Origin: Pedobacter frigidisoli
GTDB lineage: Bacteria; Bacteroidota; Bacteroidia; Sphingobacteriales; Sphingobacteriaceae
Direction: 5' to 3'
NCBI RefSeq assembly: GCF_004331675.1
Contig: NZ_SJSN01000024.1
Coordinates: 1 to 38,770 of the forward strand
DNA: 38,770 nucleotides
Both the position numbers and the translations under genes were made by a program. Below, in pieces: positions 26,501-34,500 of the stretch. The notes beneath the pieces are model-generated. The model worked only from the letters and a program-made list of their open reading frames with translations. It did not search any database and was not told the DNA's origin. Each line of letters begins with the position of its first letter. Positions within the stretch are counted from its first letter, which is position 1.

Positions 26501-27017
26501 CATTATCGGCCTTTATAGAAAAGTCGCCCTCCTGATTGGTTACCGTGCCCGTATTAGTGCCCTTAATTAATACAGAAACGCCAGGTACACCTAAGTTACT
26601 TTGATCGGTAACATGACCTTTAATGAGTCTTGCATTTTGGTTTGCCGATGCTTTTTCTGTGGGTTTCAGGATAATTTTATTGCTCAGCTTTGTGTAGGTA
26701 AAAGGTACTGTCGAGGCAATTTTCCTAAGTACTTGCTCTAGATTGCTGTTGGTTTCGTTCAAGGTGATCTGCCTTTTTAAAAAACCGTTTCTGTCTACGC
26801 ATACGAAACTGTAACGGGTCTGCTTTTGGATGATCTCAAAAACCTGGGCAAGTGATTTGTTTGCCGTTCTGATTGAACACCGTACCTCGGAGAGATTTTC
26901 CTCTCTACCTGCTTTGGGAGCAGCATAAACGGAGTTGAAGAGTATCATCAACAGGCATGCTGTTGATAAAGCTTTCCTCAAAAAAATTAAAGTTGTTTTG
27001 TAGATCCTTTTTTTCAT
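23592..27017 (-). CDS. SusC-type TonB-dependent transporter with STN signalling domain (system 2)
   Basis: The 1141-aa protein has a signal peptide (LSTACLLMILFNSVYAAP), then an STN domain at about residues 45-115 (SLAQVFEIIQKQTRYSFVC, LEQVLRKIASTVPFTYT), a carboxypeptidase-regulatory-like domain (LIKGHVTDQSNLGVPGVSVL), a plug (GISLRGRKPLIVIDGIPDQS, VLKGANASALYGSIGQNGA) and the barrel ending SFGFNVNLKF. The STN domain touches FecR-type anti-sigma factors, so this transporter probably reports ligand passage to the FecR and sigma factor encoded just upstream. Domain order and length are normal. SusD follows after 11 bp. Confidence 0.95.
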   Translation of the reverse strand: MKKRIYKTTLIFLRKALSTACLLMILFNSVYAAPKAGREENLSEVRCSIRTANKSLAQVFEIIQKQTRYSFVCVDRNGFLKRQITLNETNSNLEQVLRKIASTVPFTYTKLSNKIILKPTEKASANQNARLIKGHVTDQSNLGVPGVSVLIKGTNTGTVTNQEGDFSIKADNGEVLVFTSIGYQVKEITVTDANTYQVQLTEDSKALSDVVVTALGIKKERAKLGYVVQEVQGESLVKAREPNLINSLTGRVAGLNITNSTDLFQDPGISLRGRKPLIVIDGIPDQSADLYRVNADDVETVTVLKGANASALYGSIGQNGAIMITTKRGKGKDLSIDVNSSTQIQPSFIRIPEVQTEYGAGFKGKYTYVDGSGGGPEGSGWIWGPKLDQLDPTTPSGFFETPQFNSPKDPVTGKLVPLPFISRGKNNVKDFFQTGLIASNNISITQSGEKGAFRASASHIYQRGIVPNTDLQNSSFNISGNYKLSDNFTVDARLNYNRQFTKNFPETGYGPTNYLYNLVLWTGADVSVADLRDYWVPGKEGIQQRNYNTSYYNNPYFQAYEYLRGYDKDNTFGSLNLNYKISPAFSVQFRNGINAYGLNRTYKEPMSYIGYGNKSRGQFTVNTGNYIDLVSDLIGDYNHTFTEKFKLHAQVGAANYYRNNKYGSTSTDGLTIPGFYNLSNSANPIQGNNFVEERRTSSVYAVLDLEFLNAIYLTATGRNDIISTLPTANNSFFYPSISSSVVISQLTTLPKWFSYLKARASWSRVSSATLNDNAYTYSYLPSFNKGTIWNSVPSLTFGDALLNANLTPQTSDSWEVGLDTKFFKNRLSIEATYYQTRDFNNIVSIPTSITSGYNSQLANGNVFQRKGLEFVLSGTLIKSTDFNWNIALNVSKYRRYLKEIYGGAETLNFLRVGDRTDKIFTSVYQTNNQGQVIYGSNGFPVNDTFSRFIGYQSPDWTYGIENTFNYKAFTLKFLVDGRLGGMMYSTTNQKMWWGGTNPGTLNQFRVDANAGRSTFIGDGVVVTSGQATYDANGNIISDTRVFAPNTKAVNYIDYMTNTSNGAYNNYNYFSQTFLKLREVTLGWQVPTKLLGKSFIKGLDFSVVGRNLLLFSKMPNVDPDPAVDNLQTPSTRSFGFNVNLKF

Positions 27018-27068
27018 AGATTAGCGAATTCGTAAGTTAAATTTTAGTTGTTTATATGTCGATTATAG

Positions 27069-27093
27069 CCGGCATCTCGAAATGCCGGTTTTT
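27069..27093 (+). terminator. Terminator-like hairpin between fecR and susC, facing against the operon
   Basis: CCGGCAT (27069-27075) pairs with ATGCCGG (27082-27088) across CTCGAA, followed on the plus strand by TTTTTC. All genes here run on the minus strand, where the hairpin lacks a T run. It might stop antisense transcripts, or simply be a stable hairpin in the susC leader. Confidence 0.5.
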
Positions 27094-27150
27094 CTTCTTT
27101 CAAGGCCCCTGTTCTTAGGTATGGCCTGTCAATTCCCTTATCATAGCTCA

Positions 27151-28179
27151 TCATCTCTCGTTTATGTAGATCTTGTTTCCCTGTTTGCGATATCTTAGGT
27201 TGCCCGAAGCACAGATAATGGTAAGCACATCATCAAGTGCATCGCCATTGAACTGGGCATAGATCCTTGTGTCGGCGGTATCCTGATCTGAGAAGATGAG
27301 TTTCACACCATACATATTTTCGATTTTTGATGCTGCCTCACTCAGTTTATCGTTTCTAAAGATGAGCGTTTTTGTCATCCAGCCCAAAACATTAAGGCTA
27401 TCCAGGCTGCGCTGAAATACCCTTAGGTTATTCCTGTCAAGGGAAAGTTCCTGACCAGGCCTCAAGGTGTACGTATCCTCACTGTCATGGGTCGGGTTGA
27501 CCTCAACCTTGCCCTCGAAAAGTGATACGGTCGTGAGCACTTGATTTCTCGTTGCATCGACGTTAAAATGTGTCCCTAATACTTTCACCCGAAGTTCAGC
27601 GGTACTCACAGTGAAGGGTTTGTGCGGGTTCTTGCTCACCTCAAAATAGGCCTGTCCAACAAGATGAATGCCCCGCTCGGTGCTGCTGAAAGTATCAGGA
27701 TAGGTCAAGGAGCTTTTTGGCCCCAATGAGATCTTGGTTCCGTCGACCAGGGTGATGTTCTTAACCTCACCCGCCCTTGTAACCAATACGTGGATAACTG
27801 GCTGTGAAGAATCCTGTTTATAAAATAGGTAAAGAAGGCCGATAGAAATCAGACTTATCATCGCAATACTTGCTGCAACCATGCCCCAATTCAACGGGTT
27901 AAGCTTTTTTATGTGAGCTTGCTCTTTCGTTTCCTCACTGATCCTGACCTTTAGCCTGGATAAGGCACCACCTGTCTCTACCGCCTTGGGTAGCGCCGTA
28001 GCTTGCCAGGCCAGTTTGATTTCCTCAAAGGTTTGTTCGTTTTCCTGTGATGCGGTAATCCAGTCAGCGAGTATCTCGTTCTCCTCCGTGTTGGTCTGGT
28101 TCTGCAGGTACCGTGTGATCAGCAGATAAATATCTCTCTCGTCCAAAATATGGTGTGTTTGCAGAGAGGACGCGTGCAA
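27151..28179 (-). CDS. FecR-family anti-sigma factor
   Basis: The 342-aa protein has a cytoplasmic N-terminal part (residues 1-97) with YLLITRYLQNQTNTEENEIL and the conserved WQAT region, one membrane span at about residues 98-120 (MVAASIAMISLISIGLLYLFY), a periplasmic FecR domain (GEVKNITLVDGTKISLGPKS, VSKNPHKPFTV, VKVLGTHFNV) and a C-terminal DUF4974-like STN-fold domain (LSEAASKIENMYGVKLIFSD). It should hold or modulate the ECF sigma factor encoded 67 bp upstream and respond to the STN domain of the SusC protein encoded downstream. The gene order sigma, fecR, susC, susD is typical of Bacteroidota. Confidence 0.94.
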   Translation of the reverse strand: MHASSLQTHHILDERDIYLLITRYLQNQTNTEENEILADWITASQENEQTFEEIKLAWQATALPKAVETGGALSRLKVRISEETKEQAHIKKLNPLNWGMVAASIAMISLISIGLLYLFYKQDSSQPVIHVLVTRAGEVKNITLVDGTKISLGPKSSLTYPDTFSSTERGIHLVGQAYFEVSKNPHKPFTVSTAELRVKVLGTHFNVDATRNQVLTTVSLFEGKVEVNPTHDSEDTYTLRPGQELSLDRNNLRVFQRSLDSLNVLGWMTKTLIFRNDKLSEAASKIENMYGVKLIFSDQDTADTRIYAQFNGDALDDVLTIICASGNLRYRKQGNKIYINER

Positions 28180-28246
28180 GACCGTGTCTCCTTACAGCCC
28201 GTGTGCGATTTAACAGAATAATAACATCCTTAACGGGAAATTAACA

Positions 28247-28813
28247 TTATTGATGGGAATTGTAATGGCGGAAGTTTTCTTTCAGGAATTTAATCGCCCG
28301 GTACATATGGGTCTTGACCGAATTGATGGAAATGGCCAGTATCTGGGCGATCTCTTCATAGGAAAGATGATCATGCCTATTCATGCGGAATACCAGTTCG
28401 GTTCTTTCAGGCAGTAGACTTATCATTTGATCCATATCTAGCTGAAGTTCCTTATAAATCAAGAGCTGATCGGGAATCAAGTACTCCTCTGCAAATTTTT
28501 CCTCTGTGAAATCAATACCAAGAGTTGGCTGATTTTTCAGCTTCCTGAAATGATCGTTTACCCTGTTCCTAACCGAGATGTACAAAAAGGAATTGAGCGC
28601 ACTATGGATGGAAAGCCCTTTTCTAGCCTCCCAAAGTTTAAAAAACACATCCTGAACCAGATCCTCCGCATCGCCATCCGAGGAGCGGAGTAATGATTTG
28701 CCAAAGCGCACCAGTCCTGGATAATATTTTTTAAACAACTGATCAAAGGATTTCTCCTCATCGTTCCGCAAGCGCATCAAAAGTGCAAAATCCTCGGTTT
28801 GGTTTATGTTCAT
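28247..28813 (-). CDS. ECF RNA polymerase sigma factor (FecI-like)
   Basis: This 188-aa protein contains sigma region 2 at about residues 22-92 (FDQLFKKYYPGLVRFGKSLL, then DAEDLVQDVFFKLWEARKG) and region 4 at about residues 128-178 (LPERTELVFRMNRHDHLSYE, then EIAQILAISINSVKTHMYRA). No region 3 is present, as usual for ECF factors. It should direct RNA polymerase to the susC promoter of system 2 once released by FecR. TAGCTTTG ends only 7 bp before its ATG on the minus strand, so its mRNA would have almost no leader. Confidence 0.95.
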   Translation of the reverse strand: MNINQTEDFALLMRLRNDEEKSFDQLFKKYYPGLVRFGKSLLRSSDGDAEDLVQDVFFKLWEARKGLSIHSALNSFLYISVRNRVNDHFRKLKNQPTLGIDFTEEKFAEEYLIPDQLLIYKELQLDMDQMISLLPERTELVFRMNRHDHLSYEEIAQILAISINSVKTHMYRAIKFLKENFRHYNSHQ

Positions 28814-28820
28814 CGTTGCA

Positions 28821-28828
28821 CAAAGCTA
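28821..28828 (-). promoter_or_regulatory. Candidate promoter -7 box TAGCTTTG for the sigma factor gene
   Basis: On the minus strand TAGCTTTG lies 7 bp before the ATG. TTG, 16 bp further upstream, is a possible -33 box. The same 8-mer precedes SusC of system 1 and the metallophosphoesterase. TGTTAAGG occurs at 28849-28856, in the opposite orientation relative to the gene. Confidence 0.4.
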
Positions 28829-28982
28829 ACCTCAGCTTATTAAACAACTGTTAAGGATAAATTAGCAAAATAAGAAATTTGGCATGTACATTGTGTCTGG
28901 TATGAAGCACAGTCAGCTCAATAATGTCTGTTTTAAAACGTAATAATACTGAATAAACGATTTACAGTTGCTAATATTGATC

Positions 28983-29405
28983 CTAACGACGATACCTGAG
29001 CGACCTTTGGGCTTCCGGAACGTATTTAAATACTTGGTTTCGTTCTGTCTTATCACTAAAGATCTTTATTACAATTGAATCCTTTGACTCTATTTTCCTG
29101 ACATCCCGCATCTGTACTCTTTCTGTTCGATAAAAATCTCCAAAGATCCTCTTTTCATCCACTTGCATCTTCTTAAATTGATTGTCGATTGGAAAAAGAA
29201 CGAATATGCTATCAGTATTTTTCTGCTTGGAATATAAATGATATTCAATATGCCACGTCATTGTGGCCAAATCAACCGAATCCACCGAATTTGAGGTGGA
29301 TTTATAAATAAAATGATGTGGTGCGCCAGGAACTAAACAACCCGTCGTGAATAATAGGATTACAAATACTAATGTTGGGATAGATACTTCCTTAAGGTGT
29401 TCCAT
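28983..29405 (-). CDS. Lipoprotein of unknown function
   Basis: The 140-aa protein has a clear lipoprotein signal (TLVFVILLFTTGC, Cys23). The mature part is small and charged, with SVDLATMTWHIEYHLYSKQK and SIFVLFPIDNQFKKMQVDEK, probably mostly beta strands. I do not recognise a family. It ends with the basic tail SLRYRR. It lies upstream of the sigma gene on the same strand, 169 bp away, and is probably not part of system 2, because the sigma gene has its own promoter-like box. Confidence 0.65.
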   Translation of the reverse strand: MEHLKEVSIPTLVFVILLFTTGCLVPGAPHHFIYKSTSNSVDSVDLATMTWHIEYHLYSKQKNTDSIFVLFPIDNQFKKMQVDEKRIFGDFYRTERVQMRDVRKIESKDSIVIKIFSDKTERNQVFKYVPEAQRSLRYRR

Positions 29406-29952
29406 AATCGAGAAATTTGCAAGGACTTAAAGCGAGCACAATATAAGCATATATCGATAATGTTAAATGTCTGTCGTCAATAGATTTTACAAGGATCCAG
29501 AAAGCTACTTAATTAAGGCGATTATCTTGAAAAGCCATTTGATTTAGATGTAATGCTTGGAATTTCTTGGTCATTGATGCCGAAATCTCCAGTTAAGGAT
29601 TTAGTTTACTTTTAAATGTGTGGGTTTTTTTGAAGATTTTCAATTCACACATGAAATCATTTAGATCATATAAAAACAGTTCTTTTCATGAAAAGTATTG
29701 GTGAATGTCATTCGAATGCACATTTCCCACTACTACTCAAGTTATTCATTTTCAGTTTTTTACTAATTTGTGATAATGGTTTTTCGGCCTCCTTCCCCAA
29801 AAGTATGACGATTGCTTTTTATAAATTTCAAATCAGATGAAAAATAATCCCGTTTCACTTGCTAAAAAGCTTGTTTTTTCTTAATTTTAAGATAAATATC
29901 AGGGGTAAAAAGTCTGACATAAGTCTGCCAAACACCCCCTAAAAACAGCGAA

Positions 29953-30054
29953 ATGAGAAAAGTAAAACCCCTCTCAGAGTATCAAAAAGACATCTATGGA
30001 GAAATATTAGGCGAATTTTTCAATCCGATATTCTCCACCATAAATCGCATTTAA
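29953..30054 (+). CDS. Micro-ORF of 33 codons, possibly a leader peptide
   Basis: ATG at 29953 opens MRKVKPLSEYQKDIYGEILG, ending FSTINRI and TAA. Its composition is protein-like rather than random AT-rich sequence, and it lies between two repeat or hairpin structures. Inside it TGGAGAAATAT (29998-30008) can pair with ATATTCTCCA (30029-30038) with one bulge, and its stop codon lies in the strong hairpin at 30043-30077. It is not a known family. It may be a leader peptide, a small protein or chance. Confidence 0.25.
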   Translation: MRKVKPLSEYQKDIYGEILGEFFNPIFSTINRI

Positions 30055-30077
30055 CTAAATTATAGTTAGGTGCGATT
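30043..30077. other. Strong RNA hairpin at the end of the micro-ORF
   Basis: AATCGCATTTAACTA (30043-30057) pairs with TAGTTAGGTGCGATT (30063-30077) across an AATTA loop: 15 base pairs including two G-U pairs if transcribed on the plus strand. The G-U pairs suggest selection on plus-strand RNA. No T run follows, so it is not a standard terminator. Confidence 0.5.
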
Positions 30078-30663
30078 AAATATATCAAATGCAAAGGTTT
30101 TAAACTAAAATAACCTATGACATTTAACAACATCCATTTTAATTTAAAATATTCTTTCTGGTTTTTTGATTTAATAATTGCTTTTAATCAGTTCGATTCG
30201 ACTATTATTTATAAATAAGAACAATTTGTTGTTGAATTTCTAATAATCCATAGTGAAATCGCATATAAATAACACAATTTGGAATAAATTTTGATATTTA
30301 ATTAAATAATTAAATTAATTCCCTTGTTTAATTCCATAATTAATGAATTAGTCAAAAAAACCCTTAAAATAATTCAACATACCTCTGAATTTTACATTGT
30401 ATATTTATTAATTCTCATTAAATTCTTAAAATTTTATATTATTCTTAATATTTTTTAATAAAAGTGATAATAAATTAAAATTATTTAAGGCTTCTTACTG
30501 CAATTAAATTCTATGTTTATCGCTGTTCTAGAAATTTAATTTGCCAAAACATACACGGCTCTTATAATTTACACTTTTGTCTGTTTAAATTGGATAATAT
30601 ATTACCCTATTTTTAGGTTTAGTCATTTGCTGTTAATTCATAAAATCACTATTATTGCTATAC

Positions 30664-30677
30664 GTAAAACGTTTTAC
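30664..30677. promoter_or_regulatory. Perfect palindrome GTAAAACGTTTTAC, LacI-type operator candidate
   Basis: The 14-bp perfect palindrome with central CG has the form of LacI/GalR-family operators. It lies 128 bp before the first gene of SusCD system 3. No LacI-family gene is in the window, so the regulator would be encoded elsewhere. Confidence 0.4.
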
Positions 30678-30804
30678 CAATCAATCCCTAACTATTAATC
30701 CAGCTACTATCGAGAAAAAAAGATTTTACCCTACACGATCATTTTTGATCAACGCAAAGTTCAGGCTTTTAAAAATCAACCAACAAACTTAAACTAATTA
30801 TTTT

Positions 30805-31368
30805 ATGACTCTTTTAAAAATAGCCAAGTCGGCTATAGGGATTTGTATTGCCCTAATTTTCCTAACCGGATGCCTTAAAGAAGAATATCCTTCAACTGAA
30901 TTATTTACCTGGAAAGCGAAGGTAGATGTAACCGCCAAAGCCGCAATTTCAACCAACATTGAAAGTTCTGGTGGTGCTACAGGGGCTGAAGGATCTTCTA
31001 AGGTTGTAGACAATGACTTTATTAATTCAAAGTTTTTGATCAACCCGTATCAAACCAATTTCTACATGCAGTTATCTTTCCCAGCACCTCAACAAGTAGC
31101 ATCCTATACCTTAACATCGGGAAACGACGCTCCAGATAGAGATCCTAAGGACTGGAAATTCGCTGGCTCTGTAGATGGTGCAACATGGATAGATCTAGAC
31201 ACTAGAACAGGTGAAACCTTTTCAGGGCGTAACCTCACCAAGACTTATAGCTTTAAGAACAAGGTTTTATACAGGTTTTACAGAATCAGTATTTCGGCCA
31301 TTGGTAAAGGTTCCCTATTCCAGCTTTCTGAGTGGCGAGTTATAGAAGTTCCAGAGGAGCAACAATAA
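30805..31368 (+). CDS. Lipoprotein with a discoidin (F5/8 type C)-like domain
   Basis: The 187-aa protein has a lipoprotein signal (GICIALIFLTGC, Cys23). Residues 60-180 look like a discoidin jelly roll: SSKVVDNDFINSKFLINPYQ, MQLSFPAPQQVASYTLTSGN, DPKDWKFAGSVDGATWIDLD, and YRFYRISISAIGKGSLFQLS followed by EWRV. This module usually binds sugars or glycoconjugates. As the first gene before susC and susD it is probably a surface glycan-binding accessory protein. The next gene starts 133 bp later. Confidence 0.8.
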   Translation: MTLLKIAKSAIGICIALIFLTGCLKEEYPSTELFTWKAKVDVTAKAAISTNIESSGGATGAEGSSKVVDNDFINSKFLINPYQTNFYMQLSFPAPQQVASYTLTSGNDAPDRDPKDWKFAGSVDGATWIDLDTRTGETFSGRNLTKTYSFKNKVLYRFYRISISAIGKGSLFQLSEWRVIEVPEEQQ

Positions 31369-31501
31369 TTTTTGGTTTTTATTTAAATCCATTTATTGGA
31401 ATACAATTATGATTTATGCCATCAGAAGCTGATGGTTAATAAAGTGAATTCTATAAATCAATATTCCTTTTAACAGTTAATCTATTAAGAATAAAATAAT
31501 T

Positions 31502-34500
31502 ATGATAAAAATAATTACAAATCTAATGGGAAGCAAGCTCACGCTAAAACCTGGTGCTTTAAAGGCTATGGCACTTACCTTAGCTATAAGTGCCAGTTTA
31601 AATGCCAATGCAGCTGCTTCCTCAATAAATATCAGCAGTTCAGTTTTGGCTCGTCAAGCCAAGGCCGCCATTGTGATACGCGGTATTGTTAAGGATGAAA
31701 AAGGGCTACCTCTTCCGGGAGCTGGTATTAAGGTAAAGGGCAGTTCTACGAGTGCCGCTGCAGATGTGAATGGCGCTTTTACCATCACCGTACCAGATCA
31801 AAATACCGTATTGGTTGTAACCTATGTAGGTTATGATACTAAAGAAATTACAGTTGGTACTCAAACAGTATTAGATGTAGTTTTAAAGGAGACTACTGGC
31901 GCTAACTTACAAGAGGTTGCTATTGTTGGTTTCGGTACACAGAAAAAAGAGAGTTTGGTAGGCGCTCAATCATCGGTAAAGGCTGATGAATTGAAACAAC
32001 CTGTTTCTAGTATGAGTCAGCTGTTGGCAGGTCGAATCCCTGGTGTAGTGAATGTTACCCGAAACGGCGAGCCTGGTGCAACGGGCTCTGATATTTTCAT
32101 TCGGGGGATATCCTCACTAACGGCTAATGATAGGGGTCCATTGGTGATTATTGATGGTGTTCCTAATCGTAACCTGAATGATATTAGTGTTTATGATGTA
32201 GAGAACTTCACCGTATTAAAGGATGCTGCTGCGACTGCTGTATACGGCATACGTGGTGCGAATGGTGTTATATTAATCAACACCAAGCAAGGAAAGATCG
32301 GGACGCCAAAAATTAATGTAGAGTATTTTGAAGGTATAAGCCGTTTTACCAAAAGACCACAATTGATTGATGGGGTCGACTATATGAATCTGGCTAATGA
32401 GGCCAAATATTCTGACTATCTACGGAGTGGGGCAGCAGGTGCATTCACACCAGTTTACTCAATAGATGCCGTTCAAAAAACTGCCGGTGGTCTGGATCCA
32501 GTTCTTTATCCTAATGTAAACTGGTTCGATGCCATATATAATGATTTTGGTAGAAACAGATCAGCAACAGCAAACCTTTCTGGAGGAGTAAGTAATGCCA
32601 AATATTATGTTTCACTTGGATATTACGGGGAAGATGGTCTGTTTAAAACTGACCAGGCAGTTAATTCTGGAGTGAAACAAAACTATAGCCGTTATAATGT
32701 GAGTGCAAATTTAAACTGGGATATCACCGGTACAACAAAGATGGATTTGGGGATTAAGGGTATTTTGGGCGAAACTACCTATCCAAGTCAATATAATGCC
32801 CAAGATATTTTTCTTCAGGCATTTCAAATTAATCCAACTTCGTTTCCAATTCTATATCCAAATGGTAGCCTGCCAGGTATTAGTCCTCAATCTGATCAAC
32901 GTAATCCATATGGAGATATCACCAGGAACGGATATAAGGAAGGATATAGCAATCAATTATATTCCAATCTTCGCCTAACTCAAGATCTAAAAGGGATTAC
33001 GCCAGGTCTATCCGTAACATCAATGTTTTCCTTTGATATTAGCAACTCAAATACCTTAACAAGAGAAAAAAGAGAATCCCTATATCGCATCAATCCTACC
33101 GATCCATACATCAAGGCTGGAGATCCTTCATCAGGCTATAAGTACGGTCTGGTTTTGCAAGGTCAGGATTTCTTAAATTATGCCATTACCAATAATGGCG
33201 ATAAAAAGATATATTTTGAAGCTGCCGCTAATTATAACCGTACTTTTGGCAAGCATGCAGTAAGTGGTTTGTTATTATACAATCAAAATGATAATTCAAA
33301 CCCATTTGCAGGTAACCTAACGCTTTCTCTTCCCTATAGGCTGCAAGGTGTTGCCAGTAGAGCAACCTATGCTTATGATAACAAATATTTCATAGAGTTT
33401 AACGTAGGTTATAATGGATCAGAAAATTTTGCGCCTGATAAGCGATATGGCTTCTTTCCAGCGCTTGGTGTGGGCTGGTTATTATCAAATGAAAAGTTTT
33501 TCGAACCCCTTAAGGATGCTATCCAAATGGTTAAGTTCCGTTATTCGAATGGTATTGTTGGTAGTGGAGGTAGTGGTGGCGGATATGCGGCAAATGAGGG
33601 GGATCGTTTCTATTACCTAACAAAAGTTGGAAATGCAGCTGGTTATACCTGGGGTCAAAATGGAAATATTACACCGGGAAACTCTACAACCACAGGTGGT
33701 TTGGGGGTAACAGCCTATGGTGTAGATGTAACCTGGGCAGAAACGCGTAAACAGGATCTAGGTTTCGAGATGAAGACCTTAAATAATAATCTCTCCCTAA
33801 TCGTAGATTTTTTTAAGGAAAAAAGAGATAATCAGTTTATAAGCAGGGGAACCGTGCCCAACTACATTGGTTTGGCCAATACGCCAATTGGTAATTTGGG
33901 AGTTGTAGAAAATAAAGGTATTGATGGTACTTTACAGTACGACGCAAAGTTTGGGCAAGATTTGACGATAAATTTTAGGGCCAATTTTACCTATAATAAG
34001 GATAAGGTAATTGAGAACGATCAGGCACCTAAGGCTTACCCTTACTTAGAGCAAAGAGGCCTAAATATCTTATCCCGTTTTGGATATGTAGCTGAAAAAT
34101 TATTTGATACTCAGGCAGAGATTAATGCCAGTCCAACGCAGTTTGGTACTTTGATGCCGGGTGATATTAAGTACAAGGATTTAAATGGCGATGGTAAAAT
34201 CGATTCATTTGATCAAACCGTAATTGGTAGGGGAGATATTCCAAGCACTACTTATGGCTTTGGTTTCTCGCTAACGTATAAGAACTTCGATTTCGGTTTA
34301 TTCTTCCAAGGTCAGGACAATGCAGATATCCTGCTAAACATTCCATCATTTGCCAATTCAGGTGGTTTAGGTAATATGTTAGCGGTTGCTACAGATCGTT
34401 GGACCGTTTCAAATCCTAGTCAAGATGTCGTTTATCCCCGTTTATCTTACGGTGGAACTAATAATAATAACTTCCAGTCGAGTACTTGGTGGAAACGTGA

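Larger units (their letters stand above)
29406..30804. other. AT-rich intergenic region upstream of SusCD system 3 (1.4 kb)
   Basis: No sizeable gene is present. Noted items are a tandem AAGTCTG with 11-bp period at 29910-29927 between GGGGT and ACCCC arms, a 33-codon micro-ORF at 29953, a strong hairpin at 30043-30077, and a palindrome at 30664-30677. From 30120 to 30560 the sequence is almost only A and T. This length of regulatory DNA is unusual for the window. Confidence 0.5.

Noticed and set aside
30085..30560. Extremely AT-rich stretch considered as an origin or centromere-like site
   Set aside because: No iterated repeats, DnaA-box clusters or replication genes were seen; it fits a long regulatory spacer better.
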